Positions 8,256-16,791 are shown, counted from the stretch's first letter. The stretch is DNA of 64,000 bases from JAKAGZ01 sp963748105 (GCA_963748105.1 CAVVHP010000014.1:1-64000); one strand, 5' to 3'. Notes: a model not told the origin generated them from the letters alone. Numbers and translations are program-made.

Positions 8256-9287
8256 TTTATTAATTTCTTTAGAAGATAAATATTTCTCCCAGACTTTATC
8301 CGCATATAAAATTACTCCGTCCGCATATTCCTCGCTGGCATTATATCTTAACATAGCTCTTCTTCTGCTTTTTATATTAACCTTATATCCACCATAATTT
8401 TTTAAGAAGTTAGCTGCACTCATAATTGCATCCGGCCAGGTAAAAAGGTCTTTTTCCCCATTACTATCCGCATCAATAATATATTGAAAATTGTAGGGCA
8501 TAAATTGTACAAAGCCAATTGCTCCTCCCCAGCTTCCCTTCTGCTTAAGCGGATCCATACCGTATTTTTTGGAATACCTTAACAACGCAATGAGCGAATT
8601 TGCCGCATCTTTTTTCCTGTAATCCAGTCTTCTTTTTTCTGAAGCAGCAAAAGCACTATCATCCAGAGGATTTTCTTTACCTTCTTTTTTCAGATTATCT
8701 ACCGCATATTTTTGAGCATCATCAAGAAAAAGAACTTGTCCAAGCAGTATATTAAAAACATTGTACTTCCCCGTAAATTCCCCCAAACCTGATTCCCACA
8801 TCAGGATAGAGACAAGATCCTTTATTTGGACCCCGTATTTTTCTTCAGCCCCGGATAATAATTTTTTATGCTCATCAATAAATTCAACACCGGCTTCAAG
8901 ACGTTTTTCATTCAGAAATATTTTAGTAAAATCCCGGTGCTCTTTCTTTTGAATATCGCGGCTAAGCGGGGTTGCGTACTTAATTAACTGCTTTGCATAA
9001 ACTGTATCTGATTCAGGGCGGTCAAAATAACTAAGAAATTCCTCTTTACTTACTCTTTCGCCTCTGCCTGATTTCGATTTCAACTTATCAAGTATATACT
9101 TAATTAAATCATTTTCAGGCTTACCTTCTGAATTAACTATCAGGCTTTTCCCAATTACCCAGGTTGAATCCGGCACATCGTAATTTCTGATCCCTGAACC
9201 AAAAGTTAAATTCCACAAAGCAGACAGGATAATTGTTACCAGAACAAGACTTAAATTATTTCGATATTTAAAGAAAGATATTTTCAT
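8247..9287 (-). CDS. MltB-like lytic murein transglycosylase
   Basis: A 346-aa peptidoglycan-cleaving enzyme acting at the periplasmic side. One N-terminal membrane segment or signal (about residues 11-29) precedes the catalytic domain. The likely catalytic Glu165 lies in MWESGLGEFTGKYNVFN. The later segment GGAIGFVQFMPYNF and the EF-hand-like loop DADSNGEKDLF are both typical of the MltB (SLT_2) family. It ends with YNASEEYADGV, matching the family pattern of a conserved Tyr-Asn. It overlaps pabA convergently by 9 bases and has a repeat-rich region upstream. The exact paralogue (MltB versus a SleB-like variant) is uncertain. Confidence 0.82.
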   Translation of the reverse strand: MKISFFKYRNNLSLVLVTIILSALWNLTFGSGIRNYDVPDSTWVIGKSLIVNSEGKPENDLIKYILDKLKSKSGRGERVSKEEFLSYFDRPESDTVYAKQLIKYATPLSRDIQKKEHRDFTKIFLNEKRLEAGVEFIDEHKKLLSGAEEKYGVQIKDLVSILMWESGLGEFTGKYNVFNILLGQVLFLDDAQKYAVDNLKKEGKENPLDDSAFAASEKRRLDYRKKDAANSLIALLRYSKKYGMDPLKQKGSWGGAIGFVQFMPYNFQYIIDADSNGEKDLFTWPDAIMSAANFLKNYGGYKVNIKSRRRAMLRYNASEEYADGVILYADKVWEKYLSSKEINKSK

Positions 9288-9396
9288 TTTATAAATGACT
9301 TATTGAAAACTTTTTACAATTTACGATAATCAGGGATAAAATGTAATACAAAGGAATTTGCGACAGGTTCCACGCTACTTAATATATGTTTTGCCG

Positions 9397-9480
9397 GTCA
9401 TTCTGAATTTATTTCAGAATCTAATTAAACAAGCGATCCCGAAACAAGCCTGCCTGCCGGACAGGCCGGTTCGGGATGAC
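9397..9480. repeat. Composite palindromic intergenic repeat
   Basis: The element begins GTCAT and ends ATGAC. Inside are two hairpins: TTCTGAA-TTTA-TTCAGAA near 9401-9419, and ATCCCGAA (about 9436-9443) paired with TTCGGGAT near the right end. The second hairpin has an inner CCTG/CAGG stem rich in GCCGG. Elements of this kind are common REP-like repeats between genes in this part of the tree. No second copy is in the window, so family membership is inferred. Confidence 0.5.
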
Positions 9481-9512
9481 AATCAGTGAAGTTTGGACAA
9501 TGCCGATATATT

Positions 9513-9845
9513 TTTCAGGCTCGTTTGAACCAACCAAAAAGGAGAGAGAATTACCTAAAGAGGATTTTCCTGACCGTTAACTCAACCAACCATACCTTTA
9601 AATAAATCGTTTCAGAAAATTCTTGCATTTAAGCCACATTAATAAGAATTTGCAAAAACAGGGGCGGGGGAAATGCCACGAGCTGAACTATTAAATAGAT
9701 GTACCGGAGTTAGAAGTCCGTTAGACTGAAATTTACAGGAACATAGATATGCACAGGATATTTTTAAAAAGTTTATTTTTTAATGCTATTATAAAGTATT
9801 GGAACATAGATATGCAGGGATGTGCATATATACGTGAAATTTAAC
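9513..9845. repeat. Long non-coding repeat, copy 1
   Basis: This unit is repeated almost immediately at 9851 and again, in its right three quarters, at 17003. It has no ORF. A conserved G-rich block (GGGGCGGGGGAAATGCC) lies in its middle, and GGAGTTAGAAGTCCGTTAGAC follows about 30 bases later. The 16-mer GGAACATAGATATGCA occurs twice inside this copy, about 63 bases apart. The copy ends at GAAATTTAAC and runs straight into copy 2, so copies 1 and 2 are a direct tandem. Function unknown. Confidence 0.85.
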
Positions 9846-9850
9846 TTTTT

Positions 9851-10149
9851 TTTCAGGCTCGTTTGAACCAACCAAAAAGGAGAGAGAATTACCTAAAGAG
9901 GATTTCCCTGACCGTTAACTCAACCAACCATACCTTTAAATAAATCGTTTCAGAAAATTCTTACATTTAAGCCACATTAATAAGAATTTGCAAAAACAGG
10001 GGCGGGGGAAATGCCGCGAGCTGAATTATTAAATAGAGGAATCGGAGTTAGAAGTCCGTTAGACTGAAATTTACAGGGACATAGATATGCAGGGATGTGC
10101 ATATATACGTGAAATTTAACTAATTCACGTGCAGTATAAGTATAGTTAG
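9851..10149. repeat. Long non-coding repeat, copy 2, ending at an attC-like core
   Basis: Nearly identical to copy 1 but about 63 bases shorter, exactly as expected from deletion between the two GGAACATAGATATGCA repeats of copy 1. At its right end ACGTGAA and TTCACGT form a hairpin (about 10108-10130). The shared sequence then runs through GTATAAGTATAGTTAG to 10149. After that the sequence is unrelated to that following copy 3. Homology therefore stops at GTTAG, the position where integron cassettes join. Confidence 0.8.
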
Positions 10150-10151
10150 CA
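10145..10151 (+). promoter_or_regulatory. Integron-type core site (GTTAGCA) before the first cassette gene
   Basis: GTTAGCA is close to the GTTRRRY core and lies 16 bases before the first + strand accessory gene, directly at the end of repeat copy 2. It would be the left cassette boundary. Inferred from the boundary of homology between repeat copies 2 and 3. Confidence 0.45.
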
Positions 10152-10166
10152 GTAATAAATAAAATT

Positions 10167-10862
10167 ATGAATTATACTTTTAAGATTAAATCTAATCCAG
10201 TCCTTGTGACTTTTTTACATTTCTTTGCATTCATATTTGTATTCTGGATGCTATCAAAAGTTTTGTATATCAATCTTTCTTTTGGAACAGTTGGTTTTAT
10301 TCTGATGCTGCTAGTAATGGGAATTTCAATATTTCTTGGGGATTTTTTTGCGACAAAAATATTTGATGTTAAAATCAACGACCAAAAGGATTTTATGATC
10401 TCTTCTTATTATAGACTTTATCCTTTTGCCCGAAATAGTTATTCTTTTAATCTTTCAAATATTCATTCCTATAAAACGGCTAATTATCCCAGGGGTGGCG
10501 AAACTTTTATTCTTTATTTGCGGAATACTTTAAAGATTCGAATAACTAAAATGGTGCAAATATTTGGCAAAGATGATTATGCTTTATTTAAAATAAAAAT
10601 TATTGAACTAATCGAAGAATATAATAAAAATGGTAAGGATGTAATATTAGACAAGGAAACATCTTTTTATAAAAGTCTAAAGGGGAAGATTTTCGTTTAT
10701 TCTCAAATAATTTTGGCAATATTATTAATCATTACCGCTATTATTCTATATTTATTTCATCAGTCTCAGGAAGTTATCTATATACTTCTAGTATTTGGTG
10801 CAATTATTGGATTTTTGGGTTCATTTAATTTTATTAAGCAGTTTATACTAAATAGCCAATAA
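10167..10862 (+). CDS. Hypothetical membrane protein with PH-like middle region
   Basis: A 231-aa protein I do not recognise. Two membrane segments lie near the N-terminus (about 13-33 and 38-58) and two near the C-terminus (about 171-192 and 201-222). A soluble loop of about 110 residues sits between them, rich in beta-strand-like alternation (YRLYPFARNSYSFNL, ETFILYLRNTLKIRI) and ending in a helix. That order resembles small bacterial proteins with a PH-like domain held at the membrane. It is the first gene after repeat copy 2 and is followed by a long attC-like site, so it is probably an integron cassette gene. No visible Shine-Dalgarno of note. Very AT-rich. Confidence 0.6.
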   Translation: MNYTFKIKSNPVLVTFLHFFAFIFVFWMLSKVLYINLSFGTVGFILMLLVMGISIFLGDFFATKIFDVKINDQKDFMISSYYRLYPFARNSYSFNLSNIHSYKTANYPRGGETFILYLRNTLKIRITKMVQIFGKDDYALFKIKIIELIEEYNKNGKDVILDKETSFYKSLKGKIFVYSQIILAILLIITAIILYLFHQSQEVIYILLVFGAIIGFLGSFNFIKQFILNSQ

Positions 10863-10875
10863 AATCTAAAATTAC

Positions 10876-11119
10876 TGCTAACCCGCGGCCAGCCTGCGGC
10901 AGGTAAACTCAACGCGACCGCCTAATCGGTGCGGGAATTTTATAGTTTTTGGTGCTTAAGTTTTCGTTCAGCATTTTGTTCAAGGTTAGTAGTTCTAAAT
11001 AACATTTTTGCAAACTGCACTTACGAGAAATTTAAGCACAGTTTGCTTAACAATTGGTGTTTCGGTTCTAACCTGCCCGTTTTTTATGGGCGGACCCGTT
11101 AGCCGCAACTTCGTTATAA
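10876..11119 (+). repeat. attC-like recombination site A
   Basis: Starts TGCTAAC and ends in cores GTTAGCC (11098) and GTTATAA (11113). The interior holds the hairpin CAAACTG ... CAGTTTG with inner CTTA/TAAG (11010-11046), also found in site D at 18197. Its left part from GCGGCCAGCCTGCGGCAGG to the GACCGCC block is shared with site E at 18838. It lies directly after a single + strand gene. The mosaic relation to sites D and E suggests recombination between sites. Confidence 0.55.
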
Positions 11120-11278
11120 GCTACTTGAATTATAAAAATAACAATTGATAAATTTCGGAACCTAAGTAGATAAATTTTTAGAATAATTTAGTTTTTTCTT
11201 AAATTAAAAATATAAACAATAGCTCTTATACGCACAATATCGCTGTATAATAACAATAATTATACGCATACGTTAGCA
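11120..11278 (+). other. ORF-less segment ending in core GTTAGCA
   Basis: About 150 bases without a gene between core sites at 11113 and 11272. It contains TTATACGCA twice as a direct repeat and a hairpin GTATAAT/ATTATAC near 11244-11262. It ends in ACGTTAGCA. It may be an empty cassette or the promoter of the next gene. Confidence 0.35.
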
Positions 11279-11319
11279 TCAATGTAAATAAAATCCTGAG
11301 TAAACATATAGGGTCACTT

Positions 11320-12804
11320 ATGAATAAATTAATTCTTCATTTTTTTGTTTTGGTTTTTATGAGTTCTTGCACATTTCAAAGCAAGGATTCAAGTACGCAA
11401 GACATTAAGGGAGATTGCATTAGCAAAGAAAAATCAATTGAAAGAAAAGTTCAACTAGAGGAAGGAATTCGTGAGCAAGTAAAGTTTTTGGGAGAGGCGG
11501 AAGATTTCAGTTCCATTACAGATAGAATGTCAGAGTATAATATTCCGGCATTATCTCTTGCTGTAATAAATCAAGGTGAAATTGAATGGGCAGATATTTA
11601 TCAAAATGCGAATTTTCCTGAAGAGCATAACCTGGATTGTTCCAGTATTTTCCAGGCAGCATCATTGTCAAAACCAGTGACCTTTCTTGCGGCATTACGC
11701 ATGCAATCTGCTGGTAGAATCGATCTGGATAAAAATATCCAGGAATACCTGAAGGATTTTGTATTACCACAAGGCAAACAAACAGCTGAGAATCCAGTTA
11801 CGTTCCGTAATATCTTTTCCCATACTTCAGGAATCAATCCTGGTGGATATCAGGGATACACAGAAATCTCCCGATGCCTTCTGATCTGGATATTTTAAGG
11901 GGTAGTGCAGGGGTCAATTCCCCGGCTATAGAAGTGATGCACCCCGCCTAATGAAAAACTGGCTTATTCCGGTGGTGGCTATACATTAGCTGAACTGGCT
12001 CTTCAAGACATATTCAATGATGAGTTCTCGAACATCATGCAAAAATGGATTCTTGAACCTGCCGGAATGAAGCACTCTGAGTTCACACAACCATTACCAG
12101 CCTCGAAATCTAATCAGGTAGCCAAAGGTCATACTCAATCAGGAGAGGTAATAGACGGTGGATGGAGAAACTATCCGGAACAAGCTGCGGCTGGGCTTTG
12201 GAGTAACTCTGTGGATATGGCTAAATTCTTACTTGAAATTTATAATGCCTATCAGGGTAAAAGCTCGATTTTTTCACAGTCTGATATTAAATCAATAATA
12301 AACCACGAACGGGACGGCAATGTTTATGGATTCATATTTGAACGGTCAGGTGATGATATTGCTATCACTCACTATGGCGGCAATGCAGGTTACAGAACAG
12401 GTATGACAATAAGCCTTTCGAGTGGAAATGGTTTGGTCTATTTAATTAATTCAGAGAATGGGGCCGCGCTGGGGAATGAACTGATGATATCCGCATCACA
12501 GGTATACAACTGGCAACATTTTAAGCAAACAAATGTTAAGCGCAAACAAGTTAATTCAGAAGTTCTAAAAGGGTTGTCAGGTAAATACAAGTGGAACAAT
12601 CAAATAGATCTTTCCATCACATTTGATGAAAGCAAGAACCAAATTTCACTTTTTTTTCCGAATGGAGATGAGTATAAGCTTGTACCTGTTAATGGCGATG
12701 AACTTGATTTCATTCACCCAAATACAGGCGTGCAAATTTCGTTTATAATGAAGGATGAATTGCAGTCGTTCACATTGTACGGACAGACTGCTGTTAAGCT
12801 ATAA
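11320..12804 (+). CDS. Serine beta-lactamase-fold hydrolase, lipoprotein (two frameshifts)
   Basis: Class C beta-lactamase/esterase-like enzyme, probably acting in the periplasm. The N-terminus is a lipoprotein signal (FVLVFMSSC, Cys17). The nucleophile motif is SLSK (QAASLSKPVT), the Tyr motif YSGGGYT, and the third motif is HYGGNAGY. The coding frame changes near 11850-11866, so that NLPMPSDLDIL continues the protein, and returns at the CCCC run 11942-11945, so that NEKLAYSGGGYT continues it. The two shifts cancel. A C-terminal beta domain of about 90 residues follows the catalytic part. It lies between attC-like sites, so it is a likely cassette gene. Either a decaying cassette or two sequencing indels; the substrate is unknown. 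Confidence 0.75.
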
Positions 12805-12815
12805 ATCAACACAGA

Positions 12816-12968
12816 TGCTAACAGGCGGTAAAAAACATTACGCAGAACCTGCTAAACCAGCCTGCGGCTGGCAGGTTTGAACAACATAACATTTAATAAA
12901 CGGGTATAGCGGCTTGATACTGAAACGCATTTAAATGCGCAACGATTTCTTACCGCCATCCGTTAAGT
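12816..12968 (+). repeat. attC-like recombination site B
   Basis: TGCTAAC at 12816-12822 and GTTAAGT at 12962-12968 (fits GTTRRRY) are the outer cores. Directly inside, GGCGGTAA (12824-12831) pairs with TTACCGCC (12950-12957). The interior holds CCAGCC/GGCTGG and GCATTTAAATGC hairpins. It lies 11 bases after the hydrolase stop codon. This is the clearest palindrome in the array after sites C and D. Confidence 0.65.
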
Positions 12969-12985
12969 AAGATAATAATAGTCGC

Positions 12986-13170
12986 TTATAACAAGTTGCT
13001 CAAGGCGACAGCGTTTTCGCTTTCGGCATTTGTGTAATTATAAAGTTTGTTCTACCGTTTTGGCTTTGCTGTTTGGCTGTATTTGTAAATGTAAGTTTTG
13101 TAGTAAATAAAAAGTTGTTTAATAAATTTGGCAGTGTTGTTATGGGCTGCGCCTTAGCAACAAGAACGTA
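12986..13170 (+). repeat. attC-like site B2, right end altered by the IS element
   Basis: TTATAAC at 12986, then GTTGCTCAAGGC, pairs with GCCTTAGCAAC at about 13151-13161. The left arm has one extra base, as the extrahelical bases of attC sites do. The interior from TTTTCGCTTTCGGCAT to AAAAAGTTGTTTAATAAATTT is closely related to site C. The expected right core CGTTA is missing; instead AACGTATG leads to the IS element. Only 17 bases separate it from site B, so no gene lies between them. Confidence 0.6.
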
Positions 13171-13221
13171 TGTTTAAATAAGTTATTAAATTGAGTTCTC
13201 TAAAAGTAAGGAGGACTCAAT

Positions 13222-14307
13222 ATGAAAAGTTGTTTTGAAAACAAAGACATCTATGTTGGGCTTGATGTCCATAAAAAGCGTTGGGTTGTTAGTGTTAGGA
13301 CCTATGATCTTGAACTCAAAACCTTTAGTATGATGGCCATTGCCGAAGAGTTAGAAAAGTTTTTTGTTGATAATTACAAGGATGCTCTTTTGCATATTGT
13401 TTATGAATGCTGTTTCTCCGGGTTCTGGATATACGATTACTTCCATAATAAAGGATATGACATTATTGTAACCCCCACTAACCGGATTTATCGTGATGGA
13501 AGTATAGTAAAAACTGATAAGATTGATTCCAGGAAACTTGCTTTTCAGCATTCAAGAGGACTGCTCAGAGCTGTAAAAGTGCCAACAGAAAAAATCCGGG
13601 AATACAGATCAATCTTTAGAATATACGATAAAGAGAAAATGCGGGAAGGACAGATACTCAGGCAGATCAGGTGCATACTGGAAGTTAGAAATCATCCACT
13701 GAAGTGGGAAAGATGGAATAAAGAGTTCATCGAAAACCTGAAGTCAATAAAATTTCAGGAAGATATATTTAACAGAAAATTTGAACAGTTGCTCAGAGAA
13801 TATGAGTATGTAAAGCAGCAGATTAAGGATAGTGAGCAAAGAATCAAAGAAATCGGTGAGGATCAGGAACTGGGGCCAAAAATTAAAAGGATTGAAAAGA
13901 TTAACGGGATTGGTATTGTAAGTGCAGTTAGGCTTGTTGTTTTTCTATTTGATATGAATGGAAGATTTGAAACTGGAGAAAAGCTGGCACATTATGTTGG
14001 CCTGACTCCAGGTGAACATAGCAGCGGTGAGGAGATAATAAGAAGCAGAACGGGGCTTATTGGGAACAAACAATTAAGATCAATCATTATACAGTTGGCC
14101 TGGGTGGCAGTTAGAAAAGACGGGAGTCTGCTGGATAAATTTGAAAGAGTATATAAGAAAAACGGCAGCAAACAAAAAGCAATAGTTGCTGTAGCCCGAA
14201 AACTGATGATGAAGGTATATGCGATAAAAGAAAAAGAAGAAGAGTACGAAATAAATAAAGCAGCTTACGAACCGGTGACCGCGGCTAACGGCGTGCAATG
14301 TCCGTAA
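13222..14307 (+). CDS. IS110-family DEDD transposase/recombinase
   Basis: A 361-aa recombinase with an N-terminal RuvC-like DEDD domain and a C-terminal Transposase_20 domain. Candidate metal residues are Asp15 (GLDVHK), Glu62 (YECCFSGFW), Asp99 and Asp102 (KTDKIDSRK). The C-terminal part has IEKINGIGIVSAVRL and then YVGLTPGEHSSGE, where the conserved Ser is found in the family. AAGGAGG precedes the start by seven bases, so translation should be efficient. The gene looks complete, so the element may still be active. Members of this family use an RNA encoded in the element's non-coding end to choose donor and target. Confidence 0.9.
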   Translation: MKSCFENKDIYVGLDVHKKRWVVSVRTYDLELKTFSMMAIAEELEKFFVDNYKDALLHIVYECCFSGFWIYDYFHNKGYDIIVTPTNRIYRDGSIVKTDKIDSRKLAFQHSRGLLRAVKVPTEKIREYRSIFRIYDKEKMREGQILRQIRCILEVRNHPLKWERWNKEFIENLKSIKFQEDIFNRKFEQLLREYEYVKQQIKDSEQRIKEIGEDQELGPKIKRIEKINGIGIVSAVRLVVFLFDMNGRFETGEKLAHYVGLTPGEHSSGEEIIRSRTGLIGNKQLRSIIIQLAWVAVRKDGSLLDKFERVYKKNGSKQKAIVAVARKLMMKVYAIKEKEEEYEINKAAYEPVTAANGVQCP

Positions 14308-14431
14308 AATAAAATTGCGTCCAGCAAGAATGCGGCCCGGTTCATTTATAACGAATACATTAATTGTCGCTTAGACGACGAATAACAGGTTGTTACTTCT
14401 TCTTTAATGAAATAAATATACTGAGAACTCA
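14308..14431 (+). ncRNA. Candidate bridge-RNA region of the IS1111-type element
   Basis: Non-coding DNA between the transposase stop and the right inverted repeat. IS1111-group elements encode their bridge RNA on this side. It contains a possible stem-loop, GTCG-CTTAGA-CGAC (14368-14381), and ATAACGAATAC and AATAACAGGTTG, which resemble parts of the attC ends at which the element sits. Structure and loop-target pairing were judged by eye only. Confidence 0.3.
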
Positions 14432-14495
14432 ATCGGCTGTTGTGTTTTAACATAACACGCCGTTATATGCTATCAAAAAAATTCAGAGGTGTTAT

Positions 14496-15018
14496 ATGAA
14501 TTCATTCAAAATTCTTTCTAATGTGATAGTCTCCATTTGTATATTTTTATTAATGAACTCATCTGTCTTTGCACAGCATCCCAAAACAGATTCAACTATT
14601 GAACATTTAATGAACCAAATGTTTGATGCCTGGTCTAAAAATAATCCAAATACGATTGATTCTATTTGCTGAAGATGGCGTTTATGAAGATATTGCCGGC
14701 AATACGGTAGTTAATGGTAGAGACAACATTAAAAAATTGTTGAAGGAAACGACTACTGCTATACCTGATTTCAACATAAAATTACTAAAATGGTTTTCAT
14801 CAGGAAATAAGGTAGCTTGTCAATGGATTATGAAAGGGAAACAAACTGGGAACCTAGGCGGTATCCCTGCAACAGGAAAGTCATTTTCAGTTCGGGGAGC
14901 TTCGATCGCTATAATAAGAGAAGGAAAAATTATTCGATGGACTGACTATTATGATGGCTATACATTTCTCAAGCAGCTGGGAGTTATTCCGACTAAAGAT
15001 TCAGAAAAGGACCATTGA
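14496..15018 (+). CDS. Secreted SnoaL/NTF2-like protein (one frameshift)
   Basis: Small alpha+beta barrel protein of the SnoaL-like superfamily with a signal peptide (MNSFKILSNV to SSVFAQ, about residues 1-27). The first frame runs through HLMNQMFDAWSKNNPNTIDSI to a TGA at 14670. The family sequence continues in the next frame as LFAEDGVYEDIAGNTVVNG ... GKSFSVRGASIAIIREGKI ... YDGYTFLKQLGV to 15018. A single-base shift at about 14655-14668 explains this. Cassette-like position between the core at 14462 and site C. Members of the superfamily include ester cyclases and many proteins of unknown role. The next cassette carries a second, cytoplasmic SnoaL-like protein. Confidence 0.65.
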
Positions 15019-15098
15019 ATTACTAAGATTTGAAGAGAAACAGAAATTTAAAAGGGTAAAGCAGAAATACATTGGAATTAACATAAAATAAAAAACGC

Positions 15099-15286
15099 AT
15101 ATAACCTGTGCCTCAAACCGAAAGCCTTTTCGCATTCGGCATCTGTGTTATTTAAAAGTTTGTATTTCCGTTTCGGCTTTGTTGTCTGGTGTAGTTTGTA
15201 AATATAAGTTTGTTCTAATTAAAAAGTTGTTTAATAAATTTAGCATCCTTGCTCCAGGCTTTGGCTTAGGCACAACATCGTTATAC
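15099..15286 (+). repeat. attC-like recombination site C
   Basis: ATATAAC at 15099-15105 and GTTATAC at 15280-15286 are the outer cores. The left arm TGTGCCTCAA pairs with the right arm TTAGGCACA with one unpaired C. CCGAAAGCC then pairs with GGCTTTGG further in. The interior (TTTTCGCATTCGGCAT ... CCGTTTCGGCTTTG ... AAAAAGTTGTTTAATAAATTT) is homologous to sites B2 and, more distantly, D and F. One unpaired base in one arm and a long interior are both attC hallmarks. Confidence 0.7.
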
Positions 15287-15375
15287 GTCAAATATCAATG
15301 TGGGAGTTGTAGGAAAAATTTTGATACTTTTTATTCTTTAATAAAAATAAAACTATTAAACCATAATTTAGGAGA

Positions 15376-15813
15376 ATGATTATGGACAAAGATGAAAAAG
15401 TAAAACTTGTTGTCCGTATAGCAAATGATTTATGGAACCGAGGTAATATAGATGCCGCCGATGATATTATGCTTGAGGATGCTAACTACTATGGCCCACA
15501 TATGCCAAACGGGAAAGGAACTCGAGAAGATTGGAAGAGAGCAATTACAATGTACCGATCAGCTTTTCCAGACTCCCACGTTATTTATGAAGATTTGATT
15601 GTTACAGAAGATACTGTTGTAGGTCGCTGGACTGCATCGGCTACTCATTCTGGGGATTTACCGGGTCTTGCTCCTACTGGTAAGCCAATAAAAATATCGG
15701 GAATTACAATATATCGTTTTGTGGAAAGTAAAATATCTGAAGCTTGGGAGGAACTTAATATGTTAGGTATGTGGCAACAACTTGGCGTAATTAATCTTCC
15801 GGGTCCTCACTAA
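15376..15813 (+). CDS. SnoaL-like polyketide cyclase family protein
   Basis: A 145-aa cytoplasmic NTF2-fold protein; the SnoaL-like ester cyclase pattern is clear. A helix with DLWNRGNIDAADDI comes first, then GPHMPNGKGTREDWKRAI, FPDSHVIYEDLIVTEDTVVGRW and finally GLAPTGKPIKISGITIYRF ... EAWEELNMLGMWQQLGV. Start ATG at 15376 has GGAG about eight bases upstream; the annotated frame opens nowhere better. It lies between cassette-like sites C and H. Family members catalyse aldol cyclisation in polyketide pathways, but most genomic copies, like this one, lack any such pathway nearby, so the role is open. No frameshift here, unlike the neighbouring relative. Confidence 0.82.
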   Translation: MIMDKDEKVKLVVRIANDLWNRGNIDAADDIMLEDANYYGPHMPNGKGTREDWKRAITMYRSAFPDSHVIYEDLIVTEDTVVGRWTASATHSGDLPGLAPTGKPIKISGITIYRFVESKISEAWEELNMLGMWQQLGVINLPGPH

Positions 15814-15855
15814 CAATATTACAAGTTTTGCTGTTAGTTAGAAAAACTAAAATGC

Positions 15856-16035
15856 ATATAACCGCTTAAAGAAGTAAAAAGTCCCTCCTGCGGCGGGCAG
15901 GCAATAGGGCGTATTTATTTAATTAGATAATTATCATAAAAAAGTTCATTGAATTATAAACTGATAGCCTTTTCTATATCGCAAAGGTTAACCGGACAGG
16001 CAGCCATACCGCTTATAGGGTTTATCCGGTTAAAT
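15856..16035 (+). repeat. Degenerate attC-like site H
   Basis: ATATAAC at 15856 matches the left end of site C, and GTTAAAT at 16029-16035 fits the GTTRRRY core. A strong inner inverted repeat pairs TTAACCGGA (15988-15996) with TCCGGTTAA (16025-16033). Outer-arm pairing is poor, so the site may be decayed or may be two overlapping sites. Confidence 0.4.
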
Positions 16036-16323
16036 AAAACAGGAGTGTTCCGATAGTTGCGATATTTTTAAATGAATCCTCTCTTATAACCTGTCCATAA
16101 AATTATACATAATTATTTTTATTGTATACAGTATATGAAAGATTAAGATTCTGTTTTCGGCCATTAATTAAAATTAATGCAAGGCACGTTAATTGACCGA
16201 ACAAATTATTATTTCGTAAAGGTAAAAATAATCGTTCTGATATTTAACAAGATTAACAAAGTGAATCTTAAATAATTAATTAACCCGCTATACACTGTTT
16301 ACAATTATTTTATGGAGGAACCA
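16036..16323. other. AT-rich upstream region of the cassette lipoprotein gene
   Basis: No gene is seen in these 288 bases. The stretch is very AT-rich and ends in TTATGGAGG, a strong ribosome site for the TTG start at 16324. I see no further palindrome or repeat. Confidence 0.5.
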
Positions 16324-16791
16324 TTGAAATATTTTTTGTTATCCATAATTGCTTTATTAACTGCAGGCTGCTACTATAATAGTTTACTTCCGGAGGAAAC
16401 TCTTAAACAAATACCTCATGGTGCAAATCAGGTTGACATGGTATTTAATATCCCGAAAGATAGTGTCTATAAATTAGCAACAGACTTACTTTTAGATCAA
16501 GGTTACAGAATTTATAATTCAGATAAACAAATAGCGTATATATCAACTGATCCGAAATATATTGATAATCATATGATTATGAGATTAAATATTAGAATTT
16601 CAAATAATGGTCAATATTCGGAATTGAGTAGTAAAGGCGAATGGATATTAGATGCCCCTTCATCAATAAAGAACCCTAAGTGGATTTCAGCCTCAACGAG
16701 GATTGAAGGCCACATACAATATCCTTTTGAAAAAATGATTGTATTATTGGAAAAACTGCCATATACAGAAATTAAATTTGTTAAAAATTGA
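16324..16791 (+). CDS. Putative lipoprotein of unknown function
   Basis: A 155-aa protein with a lipoprotein signal peptide: Lys2, a hydrophobic core YFLLSIIALL and the lipobox TAGC (Cys about 15). I choose the TTG at 16324 because GGAGG lies seven bases before it; the ATG at 16312 overlaps that ribosome site. The mature part has DMVFNIPKDSVYKLATDLL and DKQIAYISTDPKY, a pattern seen in small envelope lipoproteins with an alpha/beta fold. Family not recognised. Likely an integron cassette gene, followed by an uncharacterised non-coding stretch and repeat copy 3. Confidence 0.6.
   Translation: MKYFLLSIIALLTAGCYYNSLLPEETLKQIPHGANQVDMVFNIPKDSVYKLATDLLLDQGYRIYNSDKQIAYISTDPKYIDNHMIMRLNIRISNNGQYSELSSKGEWILDAPSSIKNPKWISASTRIEGHIQYPFEKMIVLLEKLPYTEIKFVKN

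Larger units (their letters stand above)
13171..14452 (+). mobile_element. IS110-family insertion sequence, IS1111 type
   Basis: It contains one DEDD transposase gene and the subterminal inverted repeats ATTGAGTTCTC (13190-13200) and GAGAACTCAAT (14421-14431), an 11-bp perfect pair. Such subterminal repeats mark the IS1111 subgroup, since true IS110 elements lack them. Outer ends are estimated; no target duplication is expected for this family. The left flank is attC-like site B2 and the right flank carries a core (CCGTTATATGC, about 14459-14470). Insertion at an integron site is a known habit of one IS1111 branch. Confidence 0.75.

Noticed and set aside
9513..10149. Tandem repeats considered as a CRISPR array
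   Set aside because: Only two long units without short regular repeats and unique spacers, and no cas genes nearby.
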